The translations under genes were made by a program, and so were the position numbers. Under the pieces are notes generated by a model. The model ran no database searches. It saw only the letters and a list, made by a program, of their open reading frames with translations, and was not told the origin of the DNA. A stretch of DNA of 64,000 bases from assembly GCF_901827185.1 (NCBI RefSeq), contig NZ_LR594671.1:62001-126000 (forward strand), in the 5' to 3' direction. Shown piece by piece: positions 41,128 to 51,304 of this stretch. Position 1 is the stretch's first letter. Every line of letters starts with the position of its first letter. This DNA comes from Variovorax sp. PBL-E5. Lineage in GTDB: Bacteria; Pseudomonadota; Gammaproteobacteria; Burkholderiales; Burkholderiaceae_C.

Positions 41128-41901
41128 TCAGATCACGTTGCGGGTCAGCCCGCCGTCGACGCAGATGTTCTGGCCCGTGATGTAGCTCGCATGCACCGAG
41201 GCGAGAAAGGCGCACAGCGCACCGAAGTCCTCGGCCGTGCCGAGGCGCTGCATCGGAATGCTCCTGGCCATCTCTTCGCGCACCGCCTCTTCGTCGAGCG
41301 CGAGCCGCCGCATGCGGTCGGCGATCACGCGCTGCAAGGCGCCGGTGTCCATCAGGCCCGGCAGCAGGCCGTTGACCGTGATGCCGTGCGGCGCGACCTC
41401 GCGCGCGAGCGAGCCCATCGCACCGGTGAGCCCGACGCGCAGGCTGTTGGACAGCGCCATGTTCGGATAGAGCTCCTTCACCACGAAGGAGGTGATGTTG
41501 AGGATGCGGCCGAAGCGCTGCGCGCGCATCGCGGGCAGGAAGGCGCGCACCACTTCGAGCGGGCCGAGCACGTTGGTCTCGTGGCTGCTGCGCCAGGCGG
41601 CCAGCGCGGTTTCCTCGAAGGGCGCGGCCGGCGGCCCGCCGGCGTTGGTGACGAGGATGGACGGCTCGCCGATGCGCGACACCGCGTCGATCAATGCGGC
41701 GCGCTGCGCCTCGTCGCCGATGTCGCCGGCGATGAAGCATGCATCGGGCAGCGAATGCGCGGCCGTCTCGCCCTGCTGCGCATCGCGGCCGTTGAGGATC
41801 ACGCGCACGCCCGCCTCGGCGAGCGCGCGCGCACAGGCAAAGCCGAGCCCGCGCGTGCCGCCGAGCACCAGTGCCGTTCGTCCTGCGATGCCGAGGTCCA
41901 T
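41128..41901 (-). CDS. Atypical short-chain dehydrogenase/reductase
   Basis: 257 residues. Nucleotide-binding motif is LVLGGTRGLGFACA, and the N-N-G block appears as LVTNAGGPP, both acceptable. The catalytic region differs: the expected Tyr-x3-Lys is replaced by NMALSNSLRVGL, so both Tyr and Lys are missing, while a serine (NITSF) remains. This matches the BKR-like SDR subgroup that lacks the standard tetrad. The enzyme may use other residues or act as a non-oxidoreductase. It lies between the hydratase and binding-protein genes. Confidence 0.85.
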   Translation of the reverse strand: MDLGIAGRTALVLGGTRGLGFACARALAEAGVRVILNGRDAQQGETAAHSLPDACFIAGDIGDEAQRAALIDAVSRIGEPSILVTNAGGPPAAPFEETALAAWRSSHETNVLGPLEVVRAFLPAMRAQRFGRILNITSFVVKELYPNMALSNSLRVGLTGAMGSLAREVAPHGITVNGLLPGLMDTGALQRVIADRMRRLALDEEAVREEMARSIPMQRLGTAEDFGALCAFLASVHASYITGQNICVDGGLTRNVI

Positions 41902-41914
41902 GCGTGCGCCCTGG

Positions 41915-42742
41915 CTAGAACGGGCAGGAGGGCTCGAAGGACGGCGCGCGCCGCTCGCGCAGCGAGGCGATGCCTTCCTTCACGTCCGGCCCCGAGAAGC
42001 CCATGAACTCGAGCGCGAGCGAGCTGTCGAAGGTCGGGCCCGCGAGGCGCAGCCAGTTGTTGAGCGCGTACTTGGTCCAGCGGATCGCGGTCTGCGAACC
42101 CTGCGCGAGTTTCTCCGCCACTTCGAAGGCCTTGGCCACGAGCTGGTCTTCGGGCACGGCGAGCGACACCAGGCCGATGCGCTCGGCCTCTTCGCCCGAG
42201 ACGGCTTCGCACAGCATCAGGTAGTACTTGGCCTTGGCCATGCCGCACAGCAGCGGCCAGACGATTGCCGCATGGTCGCCGGCCGCGACGCCCAGGCGCG
42301 TGTGGCCGTCGATGATGCGCGCGGTGGTGCTGGCGATCGAGATGTCGGCCAAAAGTCCCGCGACCAGGCCCGCGCCGACGGCCGGTCCGTGCATCGCCGA
42401 GACGATGGGCTTGCTGCAGTTGATGACGTTGTAGACCAGGTCGCGCGCCTCGCGCCAGACGCGCGCGCGCACGTTGAAGTCGTTCGCCATGTCCTCGACC
42501 AGGCCGAGGTCGCCGCCGGCCGAGAAGCCCTTGCCCTCGCCGCGGATGATGGCGACGCGCGTCTCGGGATCCTTGTCGATGTCGCTCCAGATGCCGGCCA
42601 GCTCGCGGTGCAGGGTGTGGTCGGCCGTCGAGAGCTTCTTGTTGGCGCTCTGCGAGGCGCCCATGACGATCTCGAGGATGCCGCCGGGGTGGCGCTTCAG
42701 GGTCAGCGCGTGGTAGTGCGCGTAGGGGGCTTCGTTGGCCAT
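41915..42742 (-). CDS. Enoyl-CoA hydratase/isomerase family protein
   Basis: 275 residues. Crotonase fold with [14 protein letters not shown] (about 72-85) and [21 protein letters not shown] for the oxyanion hole; the next loop carries [14 protein letters not shown] instead of a Pro-Glu pair. [19 protein letters not shown] is the start. It probably acts on the CoA ester made by the ligase encoded upstream. The operon reads ligase, this hydratase, SDR, binding protein. Confidence 0.88.
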   Translation of the reverse strand: MANEAPYAHYHALTLKRHPGGILEIVMGASQSANKKLSTADHTLHRELAGIWSDIDKDPETRVAIIRGEGKGFSAGGDLGLVEDMANDFNVRARVWREARDLVYNVINCSKPIVSAMHGPAVGAGLVAGLLADISIASTTARIIDGHTRLGVAAGDHAAIVWPLLCGMAKAKYYLMLCEAVSGEEAERIGLVSLAVPEDQLVAKAFEVAEKLAQGSQTAIRWTKYALNNWLRLAGPTFDSSLALEFMGFSGPDVKEGIASLRERRAPSFEPSCPF

Positions 42743-42770
42743 GTGTCGGTCCTTGGATGGTTCGTGAATC

Positions 42771-44333
42771 TCAGATTTTCTTGCGGTCCTGCCAATACGG
42801 TTCCTTGAGCAGGTTCTTCTGGATCTTGCCGATGGGCGTCTTCGGAAAGCCGTCGACGAAGCGCACCAGCCGCGGCCGCTTGAGCCGCGCCAGCTTCTGT
42901 TCGCATTGCGCGACCACGCGCGCCTCGCTCAGCGTGCAGCCGGGCTTGAGCAGCAGGTAGGCGGCCGGCACCTCGCCCCACTTGTCGTCGGGGATGCCGA
43001 ACACTGCGCATTCGGCGACTTCGGGCAGTTCGTAGAGCACCTGCTCGATCTCTTTCGGGTAGACGTTCTCGCCGCCCGAGATCAGCATGTCCTTGGCGCG
43101 GTCGATCAGCGTGATGAAGCCGTCGGCATCGACCACGCCGATGTCGCCCGACAGCCCCCAGCCGTGGCCGAGGCGGAAGAACTCGGCCGTCTGCACCGGC
43201 TCGCCGTAGTAGCCGATCATCAGGTTGTCGCCGCGCGAGGCGACCTCGCCCATCTCGCCGGCCGCGGCCGGGCTGCCGTCGGCGCGCAGCACGGCGACGT
43301 CGACGTTGTAGGGCTGGCAGCCGACGCTGCCGAGCTTGTCCTGCACGCGCTGCCACGGCAGCGCCGCGATCACGCCCATCTCGGACTGGCCGTAGATCTG
43401 CGTCAGGCGCAGTTGCGGCAGACGGCGCATCAGCTCGACCTGCACCCAGTCGGGCATCGGCGCGCCGGCGAAGGAGAGCTTGGTCCAGCTCTGCAGATCG
43501 CGCGCTTCGAGCCCGGGCAGCATCGCCAGCGCATTGGCCTGCGTCGGCACCATGAAGGTGGCGGTGATGCGCTCGGCCTCGACCGCGTCGACGAAGGCCG
43601 CGGGCGACCAGGGCGTGACGAACACGGTGGTGGCACCGACCAGCATGGCCGGCTGGAACATGATGTTGAGCGCGGCCACGTGGAACAGCGGCGTCACGAT
43701 GGCCACCACGTCGGCGGCTTCCAGATGCTCTTCGACCACCACGGTGTGCGCGGTGATGGCGCGCGCGCGGTGGTTCATCAGCACGCCCTTCGGATGGCCG
43801 GTGGTGCCGCCGGTGTAGGTCATGCAGAAGGCATCGCGTTCGTCGATCGGCACCTCGGGCGGCGTCGCGGGCTGGTCGGCGATGAAGCGGTCGAAGGCGA
43901 GGGCGCCGGGCAGCGCGCCGCTGTCGGGCTCACCGCCGATCGCGATGACATGCCGGATGCCGGGGCAGGCCGCGCGCACCGCCGCTACCTTGTCGGCGAA
44001 CTGCACGTCGTACAGCAGCACCTGCGTCTCGGACTTGTTCAGCACATAGCTCAGCTCGTCGGGCGCGTAGAGGATCGAGACGTTGTTGAGCACCAGCCCC
44101 GTGCGCGCGACGCCGAAGAACACGGCGCCGTAGGCCGCGAGGTTGCGGCACAGCATCGACACGATCGCGCCCTTGGGCAGGCCGAGTCCGAGCAGCGCGT
44201 GCGCGATGCGGTCGGCCGCTGCATCGAGCTCGCGGTACGGCACGCGCTCGGTGTGCTGCGCGCCGCGAAAGACGATGGCCGCCTTGTCCGGGAATCGGCG
44301 CGCCGAGCGGCGCAGCATGTCTCCTGTCAGCAT
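42771..44333 (-). CDS. AMP-forming acyl/aryl-CoA ligase
   Basis: 520 residues. ANL superfamily: adenylation motif [13 protein letters not shown] (about 177-189), QIYGQSEMG, and the C-terminal swivel [17 protein letters not shown] with the catalytic lysine. The first gene of a leftward operon, divergent from iclR. Substrate range spans aryl and medium-chain acids; adjacent hydratase and SDR suggest beta-oxidation-like processing. Not specific enough to name the acid. Confidence 0.9.
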   Translation of the reverse strand: MLTGDMLRRSARRFPDKAAIVFRGAQHTERVPYRELDAAADRIAHALLGLGLPKGAIVSMLCRNLAAYGAVFFGVARTGLVLNNVSILYAPDELSYVLNKSETQVLLYDVQFADKVAAVRAACPGIRHVIAIGGEPDSGALPGALAFDRFIADQPATPPEVPIDERDAFCMTYTGGTTGHPKGVLMNHRARAITAHTVVVEEHLEAADVVAIVTPLFHVAALNIMFQPAMLVGATTVFVTPWSPAAFVDAVEAERITATFMVPTQANALAMLPGLEARDLQSWTKLSFAGAPMPDWVQVELMRRLPQLRLTQIYGQSEMGVIAALPWQRVQDKLGSVGCQPYNVDVAVLRADGSPAAAGEMGEVASRGDNLMIGYYGEPVQTAEFFRLGHGWGLSGDIGVVDADGFITLIDRAKDMLISGGENVYPKEIEQVLYELPEVAECAVFGIPDDKWGEVPAAYLLLKPGCTLSEARVVAQCEQKLARLKRPRLVRFVDGFPKTPIGKIQKNLLKEPYWQDRKKI

Positions 44334-44342
44334 CCGGGTGCC

Positions 44343-44379
44343 TTTACGAAATGCGGAAAATGTTTTCGTTTAGCGTAAA
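44343..44379. promoter_or_regulatory. Nested inverted repeats, candidate IclR operator
   Basis: Outer arms TTTACG (44343-44348) and CGTAAA (44374-44379) enclose the palindrome GAAAATGTTTTC (44356-44367). It lies just ahead of the ligase ATG and 73 bases before iclR. This A/T-rich patch stands out from GC-rich surroundings. Confidence 0.5.
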
Positions 44380-44451
44380 TGCTGTACCGGGCACGTGTCA
44401 ATCCGCGGACAATCCCGCGGTCGAAGCAAGCAATCAACCCGGAACCCGAAC

Positions 44452-45234
44452 ATGGACAAGCGCGCGCAGGCCGGTGTGCAATCGGTGGAGAACGGCCTCG
44501 ATCTGATGCTGATCGTGGCCCACAACCGCCGCCCGATGAAGATCACCGACATCGCCGAGCAGGCCGGCATCTCGCCGAGCAAGGCACACCGCTACCTGGT
44601 GAGCTTCCTGCGCACGGGCTTCATCACGCAGGACCCGGAGACGGGGCTCTACGGCATGGGCTCGGTGGCGCTGGAGTTCAGCCTCTCGTGCCTGGCCACC
44701 ATCGAGCCGATCTCGCTCGCCACGCGCGAGGCCGAGCGCCTGTGCGCCGCGCTTGGCCACACGGTGGCGGTGTCGGTGTGGGGCAGCTTCGGGCCGACGG
44801 TGGTGCGCTGGGAGCAGCCGGCGCGGCCGGTGATGGTGAACGTCGGGCTGGGTTCGGTGTTTCCGCTCTACCGCTCGGCCACGGGGCGCGTGTTCGCGGC
44901 CTTCATGGCGCGCGAGCAGATGAAGGCCTACCTCGCATCACCCGTGAATCGCGAGCCGTCGGCCGACACGCCCGAAAGCATCGAGCAGGTGCGCGAGCGC
45001 GGCATGGCGCGCGCGGTCGGCGACTTCATGGAAGGCATGAGCGCCTTTGCCGCGCCGGTGCTCGACGACCGCGGGCGCCTGGTGCTGACGATGACGGTGC
45101 TGGGCTACAAGGCCGGCTTCGATCATCGGTGGAGCGGGCCCGTGGCCGCCGCGTTGCAGAGCGCCGCGCAAGGACTGTCGCGCACGCTGGGTTATGAGCA
45201 CCAGCGCCTCGCGCGCTCCAGGGCGGTGGCGTGA
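44452..45234 (+). CDS. IclR-family regulator
   Basis: 260 residues from MDKRAQAGVQSVENGLDLML at 44452, preferred over an upstream ATG at 44395 because it matches the usual IclR start. HTH with MKITDIAEQAGISPSKAHRYLVSF (about 30-53); effector domain with LYRSATGRVFAAF and FAAPVLDDRGRLVLTMTVLG. Divergent from the ligase operon, which it most likely controls through the palindrome at 44.35 kb. Followed at the end by an inverted repeat that is more likely the terminator of the gene opposite. Confidence 0.9.
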   Translation: MDKRAQAGVQSVENGLDLMLIVAHNRRPMKITDIAEQAGISPSKAHRYLVSFLRTGFITQDPETGLYGMGSVALEFSLSCLATIEPISLATREAERLCAALGHTVAVSVWGSFGPTVVRWEQPARPVMVNVGLGSVFPLYRSATGRVFAAFMAREQMKAYLASPVNREPSADTPESIEQVRERGMARAVGDFMEGMSAFAAPVLDDRGRLVLTMTVLGYKAGFDHRWSGPVAAALQSAAQGLSRTLGYEHQRLARSRAVA

Positions 45235-45240
45235 GCGCGT

Positions 45241-45274
45241 GAAAAAGCCCGCAACGCGCGAGCGCTGCGGGCTT
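45241..45274 (-). terminator. Rho-independent terminator of the glycine-repeat gene
   Basis: Read on the minus strand: AAGCCCGCA, a 12-base loop region, TGCGGGCTT, then TTTTC. The 9-bp stem plus T-run lies 18 bases beyond the stop codon of the leftward gene. On the plus strand no T-run follows, so it should serve mainly the minus strand. Confidence 0.75.
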
Positions 45275-45291
45275 GCCGAGGCCGACCTCGA

Positions 45292-45759
45292 CTACTTCTT
45301 GACGCCGACCGAGCCCGACCCCTGGGCCTGGCCATTCACGCCCGCGCCGCCGAGCGAGCCCGCGGCGCCGGTCACGCCGTTCAGCGTGCCGCCGACGGTG
45401 TGGGTCACACCGCCCACTGCACTCGTCGCACCGCCGACCGCACCGGTGGCACCGCCGACCGCACCGGTGGCACCGCCGACCGCACCGGTGGCACCGCCGA
45501 CCACGCCGCCGAGCGTGTTGCCCAGCCCGCCTGCCGCATTGCCCGTGCCGCTCGTTCCCGCGCTGGCGCCGGTGTGGGTCTGTGCGCCGGCGCCTGCGGT
45601 GCCCTGCTGCGGTGCCGCGCTGGTCTTGCCCGAGGCATTGACGTCGGCGTTCACGCCCACGCCCACGCCGAGGTTCTGCGCATTCGCGATCCCGCCTGCG
45701 GCGAGCAGGCCTGCGAGCAAGGCGCCGAGAACGAGGGGTTTGTGTTGCTGCATCTTCAT
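45292..45759 (-). CDS. Secreted glycine/alanine-rich repeat protein
   Basis: 155 residues. Signal peptide MKMQQHKPLVLGALLAGLLA ends near ANA-QN (residue 28). The mature part is Gly/Ala/Thr/Val-rich with a heptad GGATGAV repeated nearly four times (about 86-113), and ends in VGVKK. No cysteines and no known domain. It may be a surface or periplasmic structural protein. AGGGACCGTCACCC precedes the start. A clear terminator follows, so it is a monocistronic gene. The repeats at DNA level could vary in copy number between strains. Confidence 0.75.
   Translation of the reverse strand: MKMQQHKPLVLGALLAGLLAAGGIANAQNLGVGVGVNADVNASGKTSAAPQQGTAGAGAQTHTGASAGTSGTGNAAGGLGNTLGGVVGGATGAVGGATGAVGGATGAVGGATSAVGGVTHTVGGTLNGVTGAAGSLGGAGVNGQAQGSGSVGVKK
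45428..45503. repeat. Tandem 21-bp repeat within the glycine-rich gene
   Basis: Three exact units at 45428-45448, 45449-45469 and 45470-45490 plus a partial fourth. The unit is a multiple of three, so copy-number change would add or remove GGATGAV heptads without a frameshift. Confidence 0.85.
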
Positions 45760-45939
45760 GGGTGACGGTCCCTTTCATTGAATGGTCACTGATGGAAGAA
45801 CCGGCTTTCGGCCAGTTCCCGGTGAACCGTAGGGGACGGGACGCAGTGCGCCTTGTGCGCGACAGTCGCGCGTGGCTGTGGGAGGTGGCCGTCGGCGAAA
45901 TGGGGGGCTGGCGCGTTGGCGCCGCGCCGCGCGGGGAAC

Positions 45940-47280
45940 TCAGTCGCGCACTTCCATCGCGCGATTGAGGCGCAGCGCCGCCAGCGTGCAGGCCGCACCC
46001 GACAGCAGGTACACGCTGACATAGGCGAGCCCGAAGTGCGCCGAGAGCCCGAGCGCCACCAGCGGCGCGAAGGCCGCGCCGATGAGCCAGGCCAGGTCGG
46101 AGGTGAGCGCCGCGCCGGTGTAGCGGTAGCGGGCGCTGAAGTTGGAGGTCACGGCGCCGGCGGCCTGACCGTAGGAAAGCCCCAGCAGCACGAAACCCAG
46201 CAGGATGAACGCGTCCTGTCCCACTCTGCCGCCATCCATCAGCAAGGGCGCGAAGCCGCTGAACACGCCGATCAGCGTGGCCAGGATGCCGAGCGTGCTG
46301 CGCCGCCCGATGCGGTCGGCGATCACGCCGGACGCGATGACGGCCGGGATCGCGATCGCTGCGCCGATGATCTGGACCACCAGCACCTCGTTGACCGGCT
46401 GCGTCGAATACAGCGTGATCCACGACAGCGGGAACACGGTGACCAGATGAAACAGCGCATAGCTCGCCAAGGCCGCGAAGGCACCGATGAACAGGTTCGA
46501 GCCCTGTGCGCGCAAGAGCTCGCGCACGTCGCAGGGTTCGAGTCCGCGCTCGCGCAGCAGCTCCGAATATTCGTCCGTCGCCACCAGCCGCAGGCGCGCG
46601 AACAGGGCCACCACGTTGATCGCGAAGGCGACGTAGAAGGGATAACGCCAGCCCCAGTCGAGGAAATCGTCCGACGACAGGTTCGCGTGCAGGAACAGGA
46701 ACAGCGCGCTGGCGATGATGAAGCCGATCGGCGCGCCGAGCTGCGGAATCATCGCGTACCAGCCGCGCTGCTTGGCCGGGGCGTTGAGCGCCAGCAGCGA
46801 GGGCAGGCCGTCCCACGAGCCGCCGAGCGCGATGCCCTGGCAGAAGCGCAGGATCGACAGCAGCACGATCGATGCGAAGCCGATGCTGGCATAGCCCGGC
46901 AGGAAGGCCATGCCGGCCGTCGAGATGCCGAGCAGGAAGAGCGCGACCGTGAGTTTGGCGCCGCGCCCCCAGCGGCTCTGGATCGCCATGAACGCGACCG
47001 AGCCGAGCGGCCGCGCGATGAAGGCGAAGGAGAAGATCACGAAGGCGTAGAGCGTGCCTTCGAGCCGTTCCTCGAACGGAAAGAACACGGACGGGAACAC
47101 CAGCACCGACGCGATGCCGTAGACGAAGTAGTCGAAGTATTCGGAGGCGCGGCCGATGATCACGCCGATGGCGATCTCGCCCGGCGCGACGCCGGAATGG
47201 TCGGGGGTCGTGAGCCGCGCGTTGGATTCCATCGAACGCGTCGAAGGCTCGGCGGGATGCGGACTGATGCTGGACATCAT
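45940..47280 (-). CDS. MFS transporter of the metabolite:H+ symporter (MHS) type
   Basis: 446 residues, 12 predicted membrane segments. GVIIGRASEYFDYFVYGIAS at helix 1 and IARPLGSVAFMAIQSRWGRG between helices 2 and 3 are MHS features. SGVIADRIGRRSTLGIL marks the second-half repeat. It likely imports a carboxylate with protons. Monocistronic; a GGAC-N5-GTCC dyad lies 71-84 bases upstream of its start. Substrate unknown. Confidence 0.85.
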   Translation of the reverse strand: MMSSISPHPAEPSTRSMESNARLTTPDHSGVAPGEIAIGVIIGRASEYFDYFVYGIASVLVFPSVFFPFEERLEGTLYAFVIFSFAFIARPLGSVAFMAIQSRWGRGAKLTVALFLLGISTAGMAFLPGYASIGFASIVLLSILRFCQGIALGGSWDGLPSLLALNAPAKQRGWYAMIPQLGAPIGFIIASALFLFLHANLSSDDFLDWGWRYPFYVAFAINVVALFARLRLVATDEYSELLRERGLEPCDVRELLRAQGSNLFIGAFAALASYALFHLVTVFPLSWITLYSTQPVNEVLVVQIIGAAIAIPAVIASGVIADRIGRRSTLGILATLIGVFSGFAPLLMDGGRVGQDAFILLGFVLLGLSYGQAAGAVTSNFSARYRYTGAALTSDLAWLIGAAFAPLVALGLSAHFGLAYVSVYLLSGAACTLAALRLNRAMEVRD

Positions 47281-47351
47281 GCGTGCTCGTGGTTCCGGTG
47301 GTGTGTCATGCGAACACCCGAGGTTCTCACCGCTGGCGAAATTTAGCCATA

Positions 47352-47364
47352 GGACAAAACGTCC
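47352..47364. promoter_or_regulatory. GGAC-aaaac-GTCC dyad upstream of the MFS gene
   Basis: A short dyad in the 157-bp gap between the MFS gene and cyoA, with flanking ATA and ATA-like bases. It could serve either gene. Candidate operator only. Confidence 0.35.
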
Positions 47365-47437
47365 AATAGCTTCTGCGTGCCATTGGTCGTAGATTCTGCA
47401 TGTTCCAGATCACGCCCACCTCTTCTTTCTTCCGGCA

Positions 47438-48508
47438 ATGCCTTCGCTCAAGAACCTTCGCGGACTGCTCCTGCTCCCGGCCGTCGCCCTGCTGGCCGGG
47501 TGTAACGCGGTGTTGCTGAATCCGTCGGGCGACATGGCGGTCCGGCAGCGCGACCTGATCTACATCTCGACCGGACTGATGCTGCTGATCGTGGTGCCGG
47601 TGATCGTGCTGATCCTGCTGTTCGCCTGGCGCTACCGGCAATCCAACCGCGAAGCCACCTACACGCCCGATTGGGACCACTCGACGCAGCTCGAACTCGT
47701 CATCTGGGCCGCACCGCTGCTGATCATCATCGCGCTCGGCGCGCTGACCTGGATCAGCACGCACACGCTCGATCCCTACCGTCCGCTGCAGCGGCTGGAC
47801 AACGGGCGCGAGATACCGGCCGACAGCAAGCCGCTGGTGGTCGAGGTGGTGGCGCTCGACTGGAAGTGGCTCTTCCTCTATCCCGAGCAGGGCATCGCCG
47901 TGGTGAACGAGCTGGCGGCGCCGGTGGACCGGCCGATCACGTTCAAGATCACGGCCTCGTCGGTGATGAACTCTTTCTTCATCCCGGCGCTCGCCGGCCA
48001 GATCTACGCCATGCCGGGCATGGAAACCAAGCTGCACGCGGTCATCAACAAGCCGGGCGAGTTCGAGGGCTTCTCGGCCAACTACAGCGGCGCGGGTTTC
48101 TCCGGCATGCACTTCAAGTTCCACGGCATGAGCGCGGGCGATTTCGACCGCTGGGTGCAGTCGGCCAAGGCCGGCGGCGGCACGCTCAACCGCAACGGCT
48201 ACCTGCAGCTCGAGCGCCCGAGCGAGCGCGATCCGGTGCGCCGCTACGCCAGCGTCGCGCCCGGCCTGTACGACGCCATCCTCAACCGCTGCGTCGAGAG
48301 CAACAAGATGTGCCTGAAGGACATGGCGGCGATCGACCAGGACGGCGGCCTCGGCATGCCGGGCAGCTACAACCTCGCGTCGCTCGACCCCGCGATGCGC
48401 ACGCGCCTGGGCGTCGACGGGAAACCCGTGCGCAGCTACGTCGCCGCCATGTGCAGCGTCAACGATCCGCCCGACGCGCCGTATCTGGCCGCGGGCCGGC
48501 CGAACTGA
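47438..48508 (+). CDS. cyoA: Cytochrome bo3-type ubiquinol oxidase subunit II
   Basis: 356 residues, a lipoprotein with the lipobox LLAGC (cysteine 22), two membrane helices and a periplasmic cupredoxin domain. The CuA cysteine pair and ligands of cytochrome c oxidase are absent, which identifies a quinol oxidase. [23 protein letters not shown] and [25 protein letters not shown] are CyoA signatures. A C-terminal extension with two or three cysteines ([14 protein letters not shown]) is common in betaproteobacterial CyoA. Confidence 0.95.
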   Translation: MPSLKNLRGLLLLPAVALLAGCNAVLLNPSGDMAVRQRDLIYISTGLMLLIVVPVIVLILLFAWRYRQSNREATYTPDWDHSTQLELVIWAAPLLIIIALGALTWISTHTLDPYRPLQRLDNGREIPADSKPLVVEVVALDWKWLFLYPEQGIAVVNELAAPVDRPITFKITASSVMNSFFIPALAGQIYAMPGMETKLHAVINKPGEFEGFSANYSGAGFSGMHFKFHGMSAGDFDRWVQSAKAGGGTLNRNGYLQLERPSERDPVRRYASVAPGLYDAILNRCVESNKMCLKDMAAIDQDGGLGMPGSYNLASLDPAMRTRLGVDGKPVRSYVAAMCSVNDPPDAPYLAAGRPN

Positions 48509-48541
48509 GCCGGCGACGGCTCCCCACATTCCGGACGCACG

Positions 48542-50563
48542 ATGTTCGACCATCCCGACCTCACAAAGCTGATCTTCGGCCGCCTCACCTGGGAGGCCAT
48601 TCCGTACCACGAGCCGATCCTGCTCGCGACCTTCATCGCCGTCGCCATCGGCGGCATCGCGATCCTCGGCGCGCTGACCTACTACCGCGTATGGGGCTAC
48701 CTGTGGCGCGAGTGGTTCACCAGCATCGACCACAAGAAGATCGGCGTGATGTACATCGTTCTCGGCCTGGTGATGCTGCTGCGCGGCTTCTCCGACGCGA
48801 TCATGATGCGGCTGCAGCAGGCCGTGGCCTTCGGCGATTCGACGGGCTACCTGCCGCCGCACCACTACGACCAGATCTTCACCGCGCACGGCGTGATCAT
48901 GATCTTCTTCGTCGCCATGCCGCTGGTCACGGGGCTGATGAATTTCGTCGTGCCGCTGCAGATCGGCGCGCGCGACGTGGCCTTTCCCTTCCTCAACAAC
49001 TTCAGCTTCTGGATGACCGTCAGCGGCGCGGTGCTGGTGATGATGTCGCTGTTCGTCGGCGAGTTCGCGCGCACTGGCTGGCTGGCCTATCCGCCGCTCT
49101 CGGGCATCGCCTACAGCCCGGACGTCGGCGTCGACTACTATATATGGTCCTTGCAGGTGGCGGGCATCGGCACGCTGCTGTCGGGCATCAACCTGATCGC
49201 GACCATCGTGAAGATGCGCGCGCCCGGCATGGGCCTGATGAAGATGCCGATCTTCACCTGGACCGCGCTGTGCACCAACATCCTGATCGTCGCCGCCTTC
49301 CCGGTGCTGACCGCGGTGCTCGCGCTGCTGGCGCTGGACCGCTACGCCGGCACCAACTTCTTTTCGAACGACTTCGGCGGCAGCGCCATGATGTACGTCA
49401 ACCTGATCTGGATCTGGGGCCACCCCGAGGTCTACATCCTGGTGCTGCCGGTGTTCGGCGTGTTCTCCGAAGTGGTGTCCACCTTCGCCGGCAAGCGCCT
49501 GTTCGGCTATGCGTCGATGGTGTACGCGACGATCGTCATCACCATCCTGTCGTACCTGGTGTGGCTGCACCACTTCTTCACCATGGGGTCGGGTGCGAGC
49601 GTCAATTCCTTCTTCGGCATCACGACGATGATCATCTCGATCCCGACCGGGGCGAAGATCTTCAACTGGCTGTTCACCATGTACCGCGGCCGCATCCGCT
49701 ACGAGGTGCCGATGCTGTGGACGGTCGGCTTCATGGTCACCTTCGTGATCGGCGGCATGACCGGCGTGCTGCTCGCGGTGCCGCCGGCGGACTTCGTGCT
49801 GCACAACAGCCTGTTCCTGATCGCGCACTTCCACAACGTGATCATCGGCGGCGTGATCTTCGGCCTCTTCGCCGGCATCACCTACTGGTTCCCGAAGGCC
49901 TTCGGCTACACGCTCGATCCGTTCTGGGGCAAGTGCTCGTTCTGGTTCTGGCTGGTCGGCTTCTATCTTGCCTTCATGCCGCTGTACGTGCTCGGCCTGA
50001 TGGGCGTCACGCGGCGCCTGAGCCATTTCGAGGATCCGTCGCTGCAGATCTGGTTCCAGATTGCGGCCTTCGGCGCCTTCCTGATCGCGCTCGGCATCCT
50101 GTCCTTCATCATCCAGCTGGTGGTGAGCTTCCGGCGGCGCGAGTCGCTGCGCGACACCACCGGCGACCCGTGGGACGCGCGCACGCTCGAGTGGTCGACC
50201 TCGTCGCCGCCGCCCGCGTACAACTTTGCCTTCACGCCGCGCATCCACGACAGCGACGCCTGGTGGGACATGAAGAAGCGCGGCTACGTGCGGCCGCTCG
50301 CGGGCTTCATCCCGATCCACATGCCGAAGAACACGAGTGCGGGCTTCATCCTGGCGATGCTCAGCGCGGTGTGCGCCTTTGCGCTGATCTGGCACATGTG
50401 GCTGATCGCCGGCGTCGCCTTCTTCTGCGTGCTGGCGGTGGCGATCGGCCACACCTTCAACTACCAGCGCGACTTCCACATTCCGGCCGACGAGGTCGTG
50501 CGCGTCGAAGGCCATCGCACGCGCCAGCTGGCCGCGCTGCAACCCGCGGGAGGCCGGGCATGA
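48542..50563 (+). CDS. cyoB: Cytochrome bo3-type ubiquinol oxidase subunit I
   Basis: 673 residues, the catalytic heme-copper subunit, with about 15 helices. Ligands are visible in order: H in [10 protein letters not shown] (heme b), [15 protein letters not shown] (CuB histidine and cross-linked tyrosine), WLHHFFTMG (CuB pair) and HFHNVIIGG (heme o3 and b). It reduces O2 to water while pumping protons. Overlaps cyoC by ATGA. Confidence 0.97.
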   Translation: MFDHPDLTKLIFGRLTWEAIPYHEPILLATFIAVAIGGIAILGALTYYRVWGYLWREWFTSIDHKKIGVMYIVLGLVMLLRGFSDAIMMRLQQAVAFGDSTGYLPPHHYDQIFTAHGVIMIFFVAMPLVTGLMNFVVPLQIGARDVAFPFLNNFSFWMTVSGAVLVMMSLFVGEFARTGWLAYPPLSGIAYSPDVGVDYYIWSLQVAGIGTLLSGINLIATIVKMRAPGMGLMKMPIFTWTALCTNILIVAAFPVLTAVLALLALDRYAGTNFFSNDFGGSAMMYVNLIWIWGHPEVYILVLPVFGVFSEVVSTFAGKRLFGYASMVYATIVITILSYLVWLHHFFTMGSGASVNSFFGITTMIISIPTGAKIFNWLFTMYRGRIRYEVPMLWTVGFMVTFVIGGMTGVLLAVPPADFVLHNSLFLIAHFHNVIIGGVIFGLFAGITYWFPKAFGYTLDPFWGKCSFWFWLVGFYLAFMPLYVLGLMGVTRRLSHFEDPSLQIWFQIAAFGAFLIALGILSFIIQLVVSFRRRESLRDTTGDPWDARTLEWSTSSPPPAYNFAFTPRIHDSDAWWDMKKRGYVRPLAGFIPIHMPKNTSAGFILAMLSAVCAFALIWHMWLIAGVAFFCVLAVAIGHTFNYQRDFHIPADEVVRVEGHRTRQLAALQPAGGRA

Positions 50564-51198
50564 GCGCCGTGATGGCTCCCGCCGCGAGTGGTGCATCGGC
50601 GCCGGATGCGCCGCACTTCTACCTGATCGAGGAACATCACGTCGAGAACGGCACCCTGCTCGGGTTCTGGCTCTACCTGATGAGCGACTGCCTGGTCTTC
50701 GCCTGCCTGTTCGCGGTCTATGCGGTGCTGGGCCGCAACTACGCGGCCGGCCCTTCGGGCGCCGACCTGTTCGAGCTGCCGCTGGTCGCGCTCAACACCT
50801 CGATGCTGCTGCTGTCGTCGATCACTTATGGCTTCGCGGTGCTGGAGATGCAGCGCGACCGCCTCAAGCCGATGCTGGCCTGGCTGGCAATCACCGGGCT
50901 GTTCGGCGCGGCCTTCCTTGGCATCGAGCTCTACGAGTTCACGCACCTGATCCAGGACGGCGCCGGCCCGCAGCGCAGCGCTTTCCTGTCCTCGTTCTTC
51001 ACACTGGTCGGCACGCACGGGCTGCACGTGACCTTCGGCACCATCTGGCTGATCACGCTGATGGTGCAGACCGCGCGGCGCGGGCTGAGCGCCGAGAACA
51101 AGCGGCGGCTGATGTGCCTGTCGATGTTCTGGCACTTCCTGGACGTGGTGTGGATCGGCGTTTTCACCTTCGTCTATCTGATGGGAACATTGAAATGA
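50560..51198 (+). CDS. cyoC: Cytochrome bo3-type ubiquinol oxidase subunit III
   Basis: 212 residues, five helices. [23 protein letters not shown] and [15 protein letters not shown] match subunit III, as does [21 protein letters not shown] at the C terminus. It stabilises proton pumping by subunit I. Its stop codon is immediately followed by repeat family A copy 4, which delays cyoD by about 100 bases. Confidence 0.95.
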   Translation: MSAVMAPAASGASAPDAPHFYLIEEHHVENGTLLGFWLYLMSDCLVFACLFAVYAVLGRNYAAGPSGADLFELPLVALNTSMLLLSSITYGFAVLEMQRDRLKPMLAWLAITGLFGAAFLGIELYEFTHLIQDGAGPQRSAFLSSFFTLVGTHGLHVTFGTIWLITLMVQTARRGLSAENKRRLMCLSMFWHFLDVVWIGVFTFVYLMGTLK

Positions 51199-51289
51199 CC
51201 CCCAGGCTTGCCCACTTCGTGTGGCCGCCCACCCCCTTGCAGGGGGCAACACCAGCGGCCCGGCAAAGCCGGTTCCGCGGTGTTCCTGG
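51199..51289 (+). repeat. Repeat family A, copy 4 (between cyoC and cyoD)
   Basis: Starts with CCCCCAGGCTTG right after the cyoC TGA. Hairpins CCCCC-ttgca-GGGGG (51231-51245) and CCGGC-aaa-GCCGG (51260-51272) are present. Orientation relative to the upstream gene is the same as in the other copies. It ends about 15 bases before the cyoD start. Confidence 0.75.
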
Positions 51290-51304
51290 AATGGAGCAAT
51301 TGCA

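Noticed and set aside
45428..45503. CRISPR-like tandem repeat
   Set aside because: Units are directly adjacent without spacers and encode a protein heptad.
47327..50596. A 1089-codon minus-strand frame opposite cyoA and cyoB
   Set aside because: Antisense shadow rich in His, Arg and Gln; cyoB with all heme ligands lies on the opposite strand.
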